From Planctomycetota bacterium (GTDB lineage Bacteria; Planctomycetota; UBA1135; GCA-002686595): DNA of 64,000 nucleotides. Positions 56,194-64,000 of the stretch are shown here, piece by piece (the stretch's first letter is position 1; each line of letters opens with the position of its first letter). The notes beneath the pieces are model-generated. The model was not told the DNA's origin. It ran no database searches and saw nothing but the letters and a program-made list of their open reading frames with translations. A program made the position numbers and the translations under genes. The stretch spans positions 1 through 64,000 of the forward strand of contig JAQXEK010000003.1 in the NCBI GenBank assembly GCA_029250885.1, given 5' to 3'.

Positions 56194-57204
56194 TCAGTTC
56201 CCCAAGCTCTTGATGTAAGCGATCAGACCGTCGACTTGGTCTTGGGACAAGTCCTTGTATGGAGGCATGGCAGGGGGGTATCCCTTAACCAACTGGCTGT
56301 TCGGATCGACTATGGAGTTCAAGATGTAATTCTCGTCCATGATGGCGGAACTGCCATCCTCGAACTCGCGCTCCGTTCCCCAGGTCCCCTTCCAGCTTGG
56401 GCCGATAACTACGGAGCCGTCGTTGGAGTGACATGCGATGCACTGCTGGCTCCAAATCTGTTTGCCGTACTCTACATCTGTGAGCCCGGCGCTAGGATCG
56501 GCCTGGGCAGCGACCCACTTATCAAAGGAGTCTTGGTCTTCGACAGTCACCTGAACCATCATCTGAGAGTGGTTCGTGCCGCAGTACTCAGTGCAGAACA
56601 GGGTGTACTGCCCTTCCATGGTTGGGTGGGCCCAGGTCTTGGTGTAGCGACCCGGCACCACGTCCTTCTTGACCCGGAAAGCCGGGATCCAGAAGCCGTG
56701 GATTACATCCTTCGATTTCATGACGAAGGTCACGTCCGTGTCCACAGGCAAGTGAAGCTCCTTATAGGTCTTTGCCCCGTTGGGGTACTCGAACTCCCAC
56801 GACCACTGCTGGGCAGTGACCTGGATCGTGTACGCGTCAGGGGGGACCGTGTCACTGTACATGTAGGACTTGAAGCCGCTCCACCACATGACGATGGTCA
56901 GGAGGAACGGGATGATGCTCCAGGTGATCTCAAGGGTCCAGCTATGACCCGGGGACGCCTCTCCCTCCCAAACACCCTTGCGGTACCGGTAGCGAATGGC
57001 CATGAAGACCATGGCCGCTACGATCAAGGCCGTGAAGAAGGCCGAGACCCAATAGATGTAGTAGAAAGTCCAGTCGGACTTTTCCGCGAGTGTCGAAGCC
57101 TGGACCGGGAACCAATAGGTTCCTTCAGCCGTGGGATCCGACGGAACGGCAACCTTTTGGTCTTGGACCAAGCTCGCCAGCGTGTTCAAAATGGGCAGGT
57201 TCAT
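56194..57204 (-). CDS. coxB: Cytochrome c oxidase subunit II with fused cytochrome c (caa3)
   Basis: 336 residues. Two N-terminal helices anchor it (about 38-110). The cupredoxin domain carries the CuA site: [16 protein letters not shown] (His) and [12 protein letters not shown] (Cys, Glu, Cys, His, Met). A cytochrome c domain is fused at the C-terminus, with CIACH (about 254) as heme site and [11 protein letters not shown] as the Met-ligand region. This makes it a caa3-type oxidase that can take electrons directly from alternative complex III. The ATG at 57204 overlaps the SCO stop (TGATG); a TTG at 57207 is the other possibility. Confidence 0.96.
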   Translation of the reverse strand: MNLPILNTLASLVQDQKVAVPSDPTAEGTYWFPVQASTLAEKSDWTFYYIYWVSAFFTALIVAAMVFMAIRYRYRKGVWEGEASPGHSWTLEITWSIIPFLLTIVMWWSGFKSYMYSDTVPPDAYTIQVTAQQWSWEFEYPNGAKTYKELHLPVDTDVTFVMKSKDVIHGFWIPAFRVKKDVVPGRYTKTWAHPTMEGQYTLFCTEYCGTNHSQMMVQVTVEDQDSFDKWVAAQADPSAGLTDVEYGKQIWSQQCIACHSNDGSVVIGPSWKGTWGTEREFEDGSSAIMDENYILNSIVDPNSQLVKGYPPAMPPYKDLSQDQVDGLIAYIKSLGN

Positions 57205-58064
57205 CAAGCGATGTCCTCTGCGCTACGGCGGCGCTCTAGAACACGAAACGTGATCAGGAGTCCCGCGAATGTGACCACAAAGACAGCGCCGACAATGCTA
57301 AGAATGCGGCGTGCAATCGGGGCGTACTTGCCCTTGGTCTCGTCGTAGCGAAAACAGGTTGTGAAGAAGAGGTCCATCAGTCCACCGATGGATCCTCCAC
57401 TAGCGTTGATCAGGGCGAGGCGCACCGTTGCGGGGTCGTCCTGAATTCCAGTGAGGTAGAGAGAAACTTGGCCGGTGGGAGTCAACACGATGAGCGTCGC
57501 GGGATGCGAGTACTCTGTCGTGTCGATACCTGCGACCTTGCGGTAACCGAAGCCAACCGAATCCGCAAAGGAGCGGTTGGCCTGGTCGGTGCCTCGAAGG
57601 AATGTCCAGGCGTCCTCGACTCCATCGCGGTTGTACATGTCGATGTACTTGGCTTTGGTGTCTTGGGTGCGAGAGGCCAGTTCTTCGGGGTTGATGCTGA
57701 GAGTGATCAGCCGAAAGTCGGTCCCGGGCTCAAGATCCATCTCCTTCAGAGTGCCGACCGTACTGTTCAGCACAATGCTGCACAACATGGGGCAATCGGA
57801 GTAGTGCAGGGTCAAGAGCACGGGACGCACGCCGTCAAACAGCGAACGGAGGGGCACCTCCTCGTCGTTCTCGTCCCGGAAGACAAGGTCGAGGGGGATC
57901 TGGTTGCCGGGCCTCTGGATCACACCGACCCCCACCACGTCCTCGGGAATGCTCCCCATAAGGGGGTCCCGATCCGTTTCGAGGGGCTTGTCCCAGACCT
58001 GCATGGCAGAGCTGGTGCTGGCGAGTGCCGCCACAAGGGCAAGCGTGAGAGAGAGGCGCAACAT
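57204..58064 (-). CDS. SCO1/SenC-family copper chaperone
   Basis: 286 residues with an N-terminal signal/anchor (MLRLSLTLALVAALASTSSA) and a C-terminal helix (ILSIVGAVFVVTFAGLLITF, 20). The thioredoxin-like core has the copper motif YSDCPMLCSIV (CxxxC) and the third ligand in TEYSHPATL. It delivers copper to the CuA site of subunit II, whose gene it overlaps by one base. SCO proteins are usually anchored only at the N-terminus; here a second helix is at the C-terminus. Confidence 0.92.
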   Translation of the reverse strand: MLRLSLTLALVAALASTSSAMQVWDKPLETDRDPLMGSIPEDVVGVGVIQRPGNQIPLDLVFRDENDEEVPLRSLFDGVRPVLLTLHYSDCPMLCSIVLNSTVGTLKEMDLEPGTDFRLITLSINPEELASRTQDTKAKYIDMYNRDGVEDAWTFLRGTDQANRSFADSVGFGYRKVAGIDTTEYSHPATLIVLTPTGQVSLYLTGIQDDPATVRLALINASGGSIGGLMDLFFTTCFRYDETKGKYAPIARRILSIVGAVFVVTFAGLLITFRVLERRRSAEDIA

Positions 58065-58068
58065 GGGG

Positions 58069-58362
58069 CTACTTGGCTTCGCGCTCCTCGATGACGAGGT
58101 CCATGGCCTTGTCGACGGGGATCTGGTACTGGCCAGCCTCCTTGTCGATGGTGGCGTATTCGTTCAAGCGCGCCGCTTGGCTGGCGTCGTTCTCCAAGGC
58201 GGCCTGGGGCCGCTTCTCTTGGAAAGCCTGGAGCAGCTTGCGCTCGGTACTTTCCTTAAGTCCGGTTAGCACGAAGAAGCTCGTGATGACGATGCCCGTG
58301 AGCACGAAAGTACTCATGAACAGGGGGCCAATCGCCAGGTTTTCGTTTTCAGTGTGTTCCAT
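58069..58362 (-). CDS. Small membrane protein in the alternative complex III operon
   Basis: 97 residues with one helix (FVLTGIVITSFFVLTGL, about 19-35) followed by a charged cytoplasmic or periplasmic tail (ESTERKLLQAFQEKRPQAAL, 20). It is packed between ActF and SCO (15 and 4 bp gaps), so it is certainly cotranscribed. I recognise no named family. A small accessory or assembly protein of the complex is the likeliest role, by position only. Confidence 0.7.
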   Translation of the reverse strand: MEHTENENLAIGPLFMSTFVLTGIVITSFFVLTGLKESTERKLLQAFQEKRPQAALENDASQAARLNEYATIDKEAGQYQIPVDKAMDLVIEEREAK

Positions 58363-58377
58363 GGAAAGACCTTCCGA

Positions 58378-59703
58378 TCACGGGTTGTGGAAGTGCAGGG
58401 ACTCGGTCATGCGCGGGTCGCGGACGGCCAGGATGGTGTTCTTCGAGAAGGCGTGGGCAACGCCAGCGCAGAAGATGCCACCGATGCCGACCAGGCACAG
58501 GATCTCGAGGAGGCCAAAGGGCATGGCCTCGAAGCTGTGGGCCGCGGCAGCCAGGGCCTCGGCAGCTTCCGGGGTCGCGGCGTTCGCCTCCAGGTAGCCG
58601 AGGCTCTGGATCTGGCTGGGCATGGTCAGGAAGAACATATCGTAGTAGTGCATCGCCATGATCCAACCGCCGAAAATGATCATGCGGCCGGGCACGCGCT
58701 TCATGTGCTTGGACATCAAGCCTAAGAACGGAATCGCGAAGCGTAAGGCGAAAAGGACGCCGACGTGGCCCCAGTAAAGGTTCTCGCGCTCGTGGTACCA
58801 GGCAGTCTCCTCTGGGATGTTGGCGTACCAGATCAGGATGTACTGGCTGAAGGCGATATAGCCCCAGAACATGACGAAGGCGAAGGTGAGCTTGCCGATG
58901 TCATGGAAGTGCTCATCGCGGATGAAGCCGGACAGAATGCCGCCTTCGGCACCCAACTTGTTGGAGAGGATGCCCAACAGCGCCATGAAGACGCCGAAGG
59001 AGCCGGCGAAGTAGTACACGCCGAAGATCGTGCTGAACCAGGTCGGGTCTAGGGACATCAGCATGTCCAGGGAGAAGAAGGTGATGCTCAAGGCGAACAG
59101 CGGGATCGCCGGGGCGGCGAACTTCTTCATGCGGTTGGTCAAGGTGGGGTCACCCGACACGTCCTGGGCCATGGAGTTCTTGCGGAACCAGTTAGCCACG
59201 CCGATCCAGATCAGGAAGTAGATCGCCAATCGAATCGTGAAGAAGGTCGGGTTCAGGTACGCCTCCTTGGTCACGATCAGGTGGGAGAGGCCCGGCTTCG
59301 CGTTGTCCACGATATGGGGGTCGACCCAGGTGAACAGCGTCGCGTTGCCCATGAACACCGATGCCAAGATCGGTAGGGACATGACCGCCATCAGGGGCAG
59401 GTTCATCGTGATCAGCTCGGCGATGCGTCGCGTGGTCGCGCTCCAACCAGCGCTAGTGACCTGCATGATGATCACGAAGAACAACGCGCCAAGGCAGATG
59501 CTCGTGAAGTACATGTAGCTGGTCAGGTACGCGTGAAGGAAGCGGCTGGTAGTCGCCTCGCCACCGGTCAGACCCAGCACGATCGCGATAGCGAGTGCAA
59601 TGGCTCCGATGCCGGCAAACTTCGAGACCCAGCGGCCCGCGCGGGCGCCGAGAACAAACTTCTCGGGAGAGAGGTCTTGGGTGATTTCCATGGTGTGACT
59701 CAT
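58378..59703 (-). CDS. actF: Alternative complex III subunit ActF
   Basis: 441 residues, about ten helices. ActF is a membrane subunit related to NrfD but without cofactors, paired with ActC. Helix and loop blocks: FLHAYLTSYMYFTSICLGAL (20), PLMAVMSLPILASVFM, GSFGVFMALLGILSN, and RENLYWGHVGVLFALRFAIP (20). Alternative complex III is a quinol:electron-acceptor oxidoreductase that replaces bc1. AGG lies nine bases before the ATG at 59703; 59691 is an alternative. Confidence 0.9.
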   Translation of the reverse strand: MSHTMEITQDLSPEKFVLGARAGRWVSKFAGIGAIALAIAIVLGLTGGEATTSRFLHAYLTSYMYFTSICLGALFFVIIMQVTSAGWSATTRRIAELITMNLPLMAVMSLPILASVFMGNATLFTWVDPHIVDNAKPGLSHLIVTKEAYLNPTFFTIRLAIYFLIWIGVANWFRKNSMAQDVSGDPTLTNRMKKFAAPAIPLFALSITFFSLDMLMSLDPTWFSTIFGVYYFAGSFGVFMALLGILSNKLGAEGGILSGFIRDEHFHDIGKLTFAFVMFWGYIAFSQYILIWYANIPEETAWYHERENLYWGHVGVLFALRFAIPFLGLMSKHMKRVPGRMIIFGGWIMAMHYYDMFFLTMPSQIQSLGYLEANAATPEAAEALAAAAHSFEAMPFGLLEILCLVGIGGIFCAGVAHAFSKNTILAVRDPRMTESLHFHNP

Positions 59704-59720
59704 AGGGATGACCTCAGGGG

Positions 59721-60974
59721 CTAGAGGCCGCCGCGTTCCGACTGGGGGACGTCGTCAATGGTTGCGTTAGCACCGCGCTGGAGGGCGCGAAGATAGAGCA
59801 CGATGGCCCACCTGTCGTCGACGGAGATCTGCTTGCCGTATCCGGGCATGTTGCGGATACCGTTAGTGATCGAGTCGAAGAGCTGGCCGTCCGGCTGGGA
59901 CGCAATAACCGGCGTCGTGACGTTGGTCGGGGGGACCCAACCATTGGCGCCGCCGGTGGCGATCAGGCTGGTGGCACGCTCGGCAACGATGCCGTCTCCG
60001 TAGCCCGAATCACCGTGGCAGGGGGCACAGTAGATAGCGAAGCGCTCTTGGCCGCGCTCAAGGGTCGGACGAGTGGCCGCGATCGGAGCGAACTCCACGT
60101 ACTCGGATGCCGAGCGATCGGCTTGCGCCTTGTCCAAGGTCTCGTCATCCAACACGCCGCGGAAGTAGCTGCTGCTGGCGAAGAGCTCGCCGGTGGCAAT
60201 GGTGCCCTCGACGGGAGCGCGCATAGCCATGCCGTTCTCGAAGAGGGGGACCTGCTCGCCGGTGCGGTAGGACTCTTGGAAGTCCATATCCCAGACGAAG
60301 TGCCAGGCGGGTTTGTCCGAGGTACTCTTCCAAGATCCGACGATTATCCCGATCGGGATGAAGGTCAGGAAGGCGAAGGCCACAAAGGCCTGCAGCATCC
60401 ACATGGGAGGCGTGGTCGCGCTGTTGTCGTCCGGGACCTCTTCGACTGCGCTAGCTCCGGTTCCCGCGAGCAGAGCCTTTGCGCTGCTGTCGTTGAACAG
60501 GGGATCCTGGGAGTCGATGGCCAAGAAGAAGCGGTCCTGGGTGGCGCGCGCAAAGCGCTTCACGTTGAAAAGCGGGTTGTGCAGCCGGGGCAGGCGGTTC
60601 AGGCCAAGCATCGCGAACAAGGTCGTGACACCGGCGAAGAGAACCGTGAGCTCGAAGGTCACGGGGAAGGCGGGTACCCACGAGAACAGGGGCTTGCCAC
60701 TGATCAGGAACGGGTACGCCACAGCGTTGGTCCAATACTGCAGGACCAACGCGGTGACCGTGCCCGCGGCGCCAGCGCCAAGTACGATCCAGGGCAGGAT
60801 CGTGTTCTTGATGCCCATGGCCTCATCGATCCCGTGAACAGGGAAAGGCGTGTGAGTATCCCAGCGCTTGTAGCCACCGTCACGGACCTTCTCGGCCGCG
60901 GCCATCAGGGCCTCGGGGGTCTCGTACTCGGCCAGAAGGCCAAGGTGTGGGAGATCGTTTTGGTTGTTATCCAT
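59721..60974 (-). CDS. actDE: Fused alternative complex III subunits ActD and ActE
   Basis: 417 residues. The first ~170 are ActD (DUF3341): GLLAEYETPEALMAAAEKVR (20), YKRWDTHTPFPVHGIDEAMG (20), two helices (VLGAGAAGTVTALVLQYW; PVTFELTVLFAGVTTLFAML, 20). A third helix near 200 (AFVAFAFLTFIPIGIIVG) crosses the membrane. The C-terminal part is an ActE-type monoheme cytochrome c: YCAPCHGDSGYGDG (CxxCH, about 315) and GIRNMPGYGKQI with the Met ligand. In Rhodothermus the two are separate proteins; here a single chain joins them. No separate actE gene is in the operon. Confidence 0.9.
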   Translation of the reverse strand: MDNNQNDLPHLGLLAEYETPEALMAAAEKVRDGGYKRWDTHTPFPVHGIDEAMGIKNTILPWIVLGAGAAGTVTALVLQYWTNAVAYPFLISGKPLFSWVPAFPVTFELTVLFAGVTTLFAMLGLNRLPRLHNPLFNVKRFARATQDRFFLAIDSQDPLFNDSSAKALLAGTGASAVEEVPDDNSATTPPMWMLQAFVAFAFLTFIPIGIIVGSWKSTSDKPAWHFVWDMDFQESYRTGEQVPLFENGMAMRAPVEGTIATGELFASSSYFRGVLDDETLDKAQADRSASEYVEFAPIAATRPTLERGQERFAIYCAPCHGDSGYGDGIVAERATSLIATGGANGWVPPTNVTTPVIASQPDGQLFDSITNGIRNMPGYGKQISVDDRWAIVLYLRALQRGANATIDDVPQSERGGL

Positions 60975-60989
60975 ATTGAGTAGCCTCCC

Positions 60990-62390
60990 TTAGTGACCCG
61001 AGTTTTGCTTGTACAGGATGCCCTTGACTTCCGAGATGGCGATCATCGGCAGGAAGCGCACGAACAAGAGGAACAGGGTGAAGAAGAGCCCAAAGGACCC
61101 AAGGAATGTCAGGTAGTCAAACGCCGTCGGCTTGAAGTAGTTCCAGGAGCCCGGTAGGAAATCGCGGCTCAGGGAGGTCACTGTGATCACAAAGCGCTCG
61201 AACCACATGCCCACGTTGACAAAGATGCAGACGACCAACATGGCCGGCACGCTGCGGCGAATCCCCTTGAACCAGAACAGCTGCGGGAAGATCACGTTGC
61301 AGCTCACCATAGTCCAGTAAGCCCACCAGTAGTTGCCGAAGGCGCGGTTCTCAAAGACGAAGCGCTCGTAGGGGTTGCCGGAGTACCAAGCGATGAAGAA
61401 CTCCATCGCGTAGGCATAGCCCACCATGGAGCCTGTCGCCAAGATGACCTTGTTCATCACCTCGAGGTGGCGCAGGGTCACGACGTGCTGCAACTTGAAG
61501 ATTGAGCGGATCGGGATGATCAGCGTGTTCACCATCGCAAAGCCACTAAAGATGGCACCCGCAACGAAGTACGGCGGGAAGATGGTGGTGTGCCAGCCGG
61601 GCAGCTGGGAGACGGCGAAGTCGAAGGAGACGACCGTGTGCACGGACAGCACCAGGGGCGTCGCGAGTCCGGCCAGAATCAGGTAGGCCTTCTCATAGCG
61701 GTGCCAGTGGCGGCTCGAGCCGGTCCAGCCCATGGAGAAGATCGCGTAGATGCCCTGGCGCAGCTTGGTGGTCGCCCGGTCGCGGATGGTAGCGAGGTCG
61801 GGGATCAGGCCCATGTACCAGAAGAGCAGGGAGATCGTCGCGTAGGTCGAAACAGCGAACACGTCCCAGAGCAGGGGCGAGCGGAAGTTCGGCCACATCT
61901 CCATCTGGTTCGGGATCGGGAACAGCCAGTAGACAACCCACATACGTCCGACGTGGATGCCAGGGAACAGACCAGCGCAGCATACTGCGAAGATGGTCAT
62001 GGCCTCGGCGAAGCGGTTGATGCTGGTGCGCCAGTCCTGCTTTAGCAGGAACAAAATAGCGGAGATCAGCGTGCCGGCGTGTGCGATGCCAACCCAGAAC
62101 ACGAAGTTCACGATGGGCCAGCCCCAGAACACCGGCGACTGGTTACCCCAGATGCCGACACCGGTCACGATCAGGTAGGCAACGATGCCACCGAGCATGG
62201 TGAGGATCGAGAGCGATGTCGCGATCATCAGATACCAAGCCATGGGCGTCTTCTCTACAAAGCCCTCGACGATGCCAACCACGTCATCGTCCAGGGACGC
62301 GTAGGTGGTCGAGTCGCCCATGATGAGCTTCGGGCGGATCGTTGGATCCTCGATCTCGTTTTGGATCTGCAGGTCGTATTGACTACTCAT
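60990..62390 (-). CDS. actC: Alternative complex III subunit ActC (NrfD family)
   Basis: 466 residues, ten helices. ActC is the NrfD-like membrane subunit thought to bind quinol. Characteristic segments: [20 protein letters not shown] (20), [20 protein letters not shown] (20), and [20 protein letters not shown] (20), followed by paired helices and [17 protein letters not shown]. Two bases separate its ATG from the stop of actB, so the two are coupled. Confidence 0.93.
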   Translation of the reverse strand: MSSQYDLQIQNEIEDPTIRPKLIMGDSTTYASLDDDVVGIVEGFVEKTPMAWYLMIATSLSILTMLGGIVAYLIVTGVGIWGNQSPVFWGWPIVNFVFWVGIAHAGTLISAILFLLKQDWRTSINRFAEAMTIFAVCCAGLFPGIHVGRMWVVYWLFPIPNQMEMWPNFRSPLLWDVFAVSTYATISLLFWYMGLIPDLATIRDRATTKLRQGIYAIFSMGWTGSSRHWHRYEKAYLILAGLATPLVLSVHTVVSFDFAVSQLPGWHTTIFPPYFVAGAIFSGFAMVNTLIIPIRSIFKLQHVVTLRHLEVMNKVILATGSMVGYAYAMEFFIAWYSGNPYERFVFENRAFGNYWWAYWTMVSCNVIFPQLFWFKGIRRSVPAMLVVCIFVNVGMWFERFVITVTSLSRDFLPGSWNYFKPTAFDYLTFLGSFGLFFTLFLLFVRFLPMIAISEVKGILYKQNSGH

Positions 62391-62392
62391 GA

Positions 62393-64000
62393 CTAGTGGC
62401 CTTTGTTCTCAGAGGCGTGTCCCGCAGCACCGATGGGCTCGGAGGGCATCAGGTCCGGGTGGGGATTGCGGATCTTGGCGAGGTAGCTGTTGCGGGGCTT
62501 GTTGTTGAGCTCCGCCAGCATCTCGTAGGCGCGGGCGCTTGCGCGACCTTTGGAGACCTTCGACTCGGGGTCCAGCAGGTCGCCGAAGACGATTGCCTGG
62601 GACGGGCAAACCTCGCCGCAGGCGGGAACGATCTCGCCGTCTTTGATCGGACGCTGGGCGTTCTTCGAGTCGATCTTGACCTCTTGGATACGCTGCACGC
62701 AGTAGGTGCACTTCTCCATGACGCCGCGGACGCGGACGGTAACCTCGGGGTTCAGGGCCAGCTTGGCGACCTCGTTGTTCTCGTCCTCGAGGTCCTTGCG
62801 CCAGTTCTTGTAGTTGAAGCGACGGACCTTGTACGCGCAGTTGTTGGCGCAGTACCGGGTTCCGACACAGCGGTTGTACACCATGTCGTTGAGGCCTTCT
62901 TCGCTGTGGACCGTTGCCGCAACCGGGCAGACCTGCTCGCAGGGCGCGTTCTCGCACTGCTGGCAGTTGACCTGCTGGGTCACCAACTTCGGGTTGTCCA
63001 ACTCACCGGAGAAGTAGCGGTCGATGCGCATCCAGTGCATCTCGCGGCTCATGATGACCTGCTCCTTGCCGACGGTCGGGATGTTGTTCTCCGACTGGCA
63101 GGCGACGACGCAGGCGTTGCAACCGTTGCAGGTTGACAGGTCCAGGGTCATGCCCCAAGCGTGGCCTTCGGCCGAGCGCTCCTCCCAGAGGGACTCGAGG
63201 GGCGGGTGGTGAACCACGTGGCGGAAGTGATCGGGATCGCCATCCTCATGGAAGTCGCCCAGGTTAGCCTCGCGAACCAAGGCGCTCAGGCGATCCTCGG
63301 TACCGCGCATGCCGATGTCGTCGACGATGTGATGCTCCTGGGTCATGGCGAGCTCGTGGGTCTCGCTCGCCTTTACCACTTCTGCGGCCGACATGAAGTT
63401 TGCCGCCGAGGTGCGGATCGGATTCACATCGAATCCAACCACGGGTGCATCCTCGTCGCCCTCGATGCCGCCGATTTGCCCGGCGTTCTTGCGGCCATAG
63501 CCCAAGCTCAAGGCGATGGAACCTTCGGCTTGGCCAGGCATCAGGTAAACGGGCACCGTGACGCTGTTTCCGTCCACCGTGATCGTCACCATATCGGCGA
63601 TTTGGTGGCCGCCCTCGGCCTTGGCCTCGGTGCGCAAGCCAAGCTTGCCGGCCGTGGCCACGTTCATCATGGCGACGTTGTCCCAAGTCAGCTTGGTCAT
63701 GAAGTCGGGCAACTCTTGCAGCCAAGCGCTGTTGGCGTGGCGGCCGTCCCAGATCTTCGTGTCCGGCGCAAAGGTGATCTCGTAATCGAAGTCATCGCCT
63801 GCGGGAACAAAAGCGCTCACTTTAGCGAAGGTCGGCTCGACCATCTTGAGCGCCTTCTCGGCACGCACACCATCGTGAACAGCCTTGCGCCAGGCCTTCT
63901 CGTCGAGTCCGGTTGCGGCGGCTCGCAAGCTCTTTAAGGACTTGGCGTCCAGTAGGGACGTCAGCAGCTCCGGCACCGAACGTGCGCCCCAGAGGGGAGC
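62393..64000 (-). CDS. actB: Alternative complex III subunit ActB, N-terminal part outside window
   Basis: The visible 535 residues are the C-terminal part of ActB; the frame is open to base 64000, and the GTG at 63976 is internal. The first ~250 residues belong to the molybdopterin-oxidoreductase-like region that has lost its cofactor. From about 285 the iron-sulfur domain begins: [50 protein letters not shown] (20), and CTYCVQRIQ with [10 protein letters not shown], enough cysteines for one [3Fe-4S] and three [4Fe-4S] clusters. It passes electrons along the periplasmic side of the complex. ActA should lie beyond the right edge. Confidence 0.93.
   Translation of the reverse strand, partial: APLWGARSVPELLTSLLDAKSLKSLRAAATGLDEKAWRKAVHDGVRAEKALKMVEPTFAKVSAFVPAGDDFDYEITFAPDTKIWDGRHANSAWLQELPDFMTKLTWDNVAMMNVATAGKLGLRTEAKAEGGHQIADMVTITVDGNSVTVPVYLMPGQAEGSIALSLGYGRKNAGQIGGIEGDEDAPVVGFDVNPIRTSAANFMSAAEVVKASETHELAMTQEHHIVDDIGMRGTEDRLSALVREANLGDFHEDGDPDHFRHVVHHPPLESLWEERSAEGHAWGMTLDLSTCNGCNACVVACQSENNIPTVGKEQVIMSREMHWMRIDRYFSGELDNPKLVTQQVNCQQCENAPCEQVCPVAATVHSEEGLNDMVYNRCVGTRYCANNCAYKVRRFNYKNWRKDLEDENNEVAKLALNPEVTVRVRGVMEKCTYCVQRIQEVKIDSKNAQRPIKDGEIVPACGEVCPSQAIVFGDLLDPESKVSKGRASARAYEMLAELNNKPRNSYLAKIRNPHPDLMPSEPIGAAGHASENKGH

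Overview
The window is 64 kb of high-GC bacterial DNA with densely packed genes, ATGA/TGATG start-stop overlaps inside operons and few strong Shine-Dalgarno sites. The gene set suggests a marine-type Planctomycetota or a close relative: a formylglycine sulfatase beside a GH130 phosphorylase, alternative complex III joined to a caa3 oxidase, large secreted lipoproteins, a TPR-fused Ser/Thr kinase and an SGNH protein with a C-terminal extension. That assignment is inference. No rRNA, tRNA, CRISPR array or transposase gene was seen.

Layout. 1-7.2 kb: an unknown protein open at the left edge, a dGTPase-like HD hydrolase, a YfiH/PgeF protein divergent from SelO, a small LytTR regulator and an acidic secreted protein. 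7.4-10.4 kb: the three-gene proton-translocating transhydrogenase pntAA-pntAB-pntB. 10.5-12.15 kb: a DUF2164 gene that appears split by about 1.3 kb of foreign DNA carrying an orphan Tat leader and a methyltransferase. 12.3-19.7 kb: a membrane-anchored PDZ protein, a two-subunit xanthine dehydrogenase and an SGNH hydrolase. 19.7-27.9 kb: tryptophanase, an unknown protein, a kinase, YgiQ and a threonine-aldolase-like enzyme. 27.9-34.5 kb: a cyanophycin operon with isoaspartyl dipeptidase, cyanophycinase, cyanophycin synthetase and a Mur-ligase paralogue, covering synthesis and complete breakdown of the polymer. 34.6-41.9 kb: an outer-membrane-type protein, a structured intergenic region, an O-antigen-ligase-like protein, a kelch lipoprotein and BipA/TypA.

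42.2-43.6 kb holds the most striking feature: a thioredoxin-fold protein whose reading frame is crossed by one in-frame TGA exactly at the first redox position of a CPPC motif (UPPC). A hairpin fitting the bacterial SECIS pattern follows directly. I read it as an apparently undescribed selenoprotein. 43.7-49.7 kb is a glycan-use cluster (sulfatase, GH130, CBM9-like lipoprotein, divergent sodium:solute symporter). 49.9-53.0 kb holds bifunctional FTCD and a beta-helix protein. 53.4-64 kb is one long minus-strand respiratory operon: ActB (open at the right edge), ActC, a fused ActD-ActE, ActF, a small membrane protein, SCO1/SenC, then caa3 oxidase subunits II, I, III and IV. It would carry electrons from quinol to oxygen; the transhydrogenase would use the resulting proton gradient to make NADPH.
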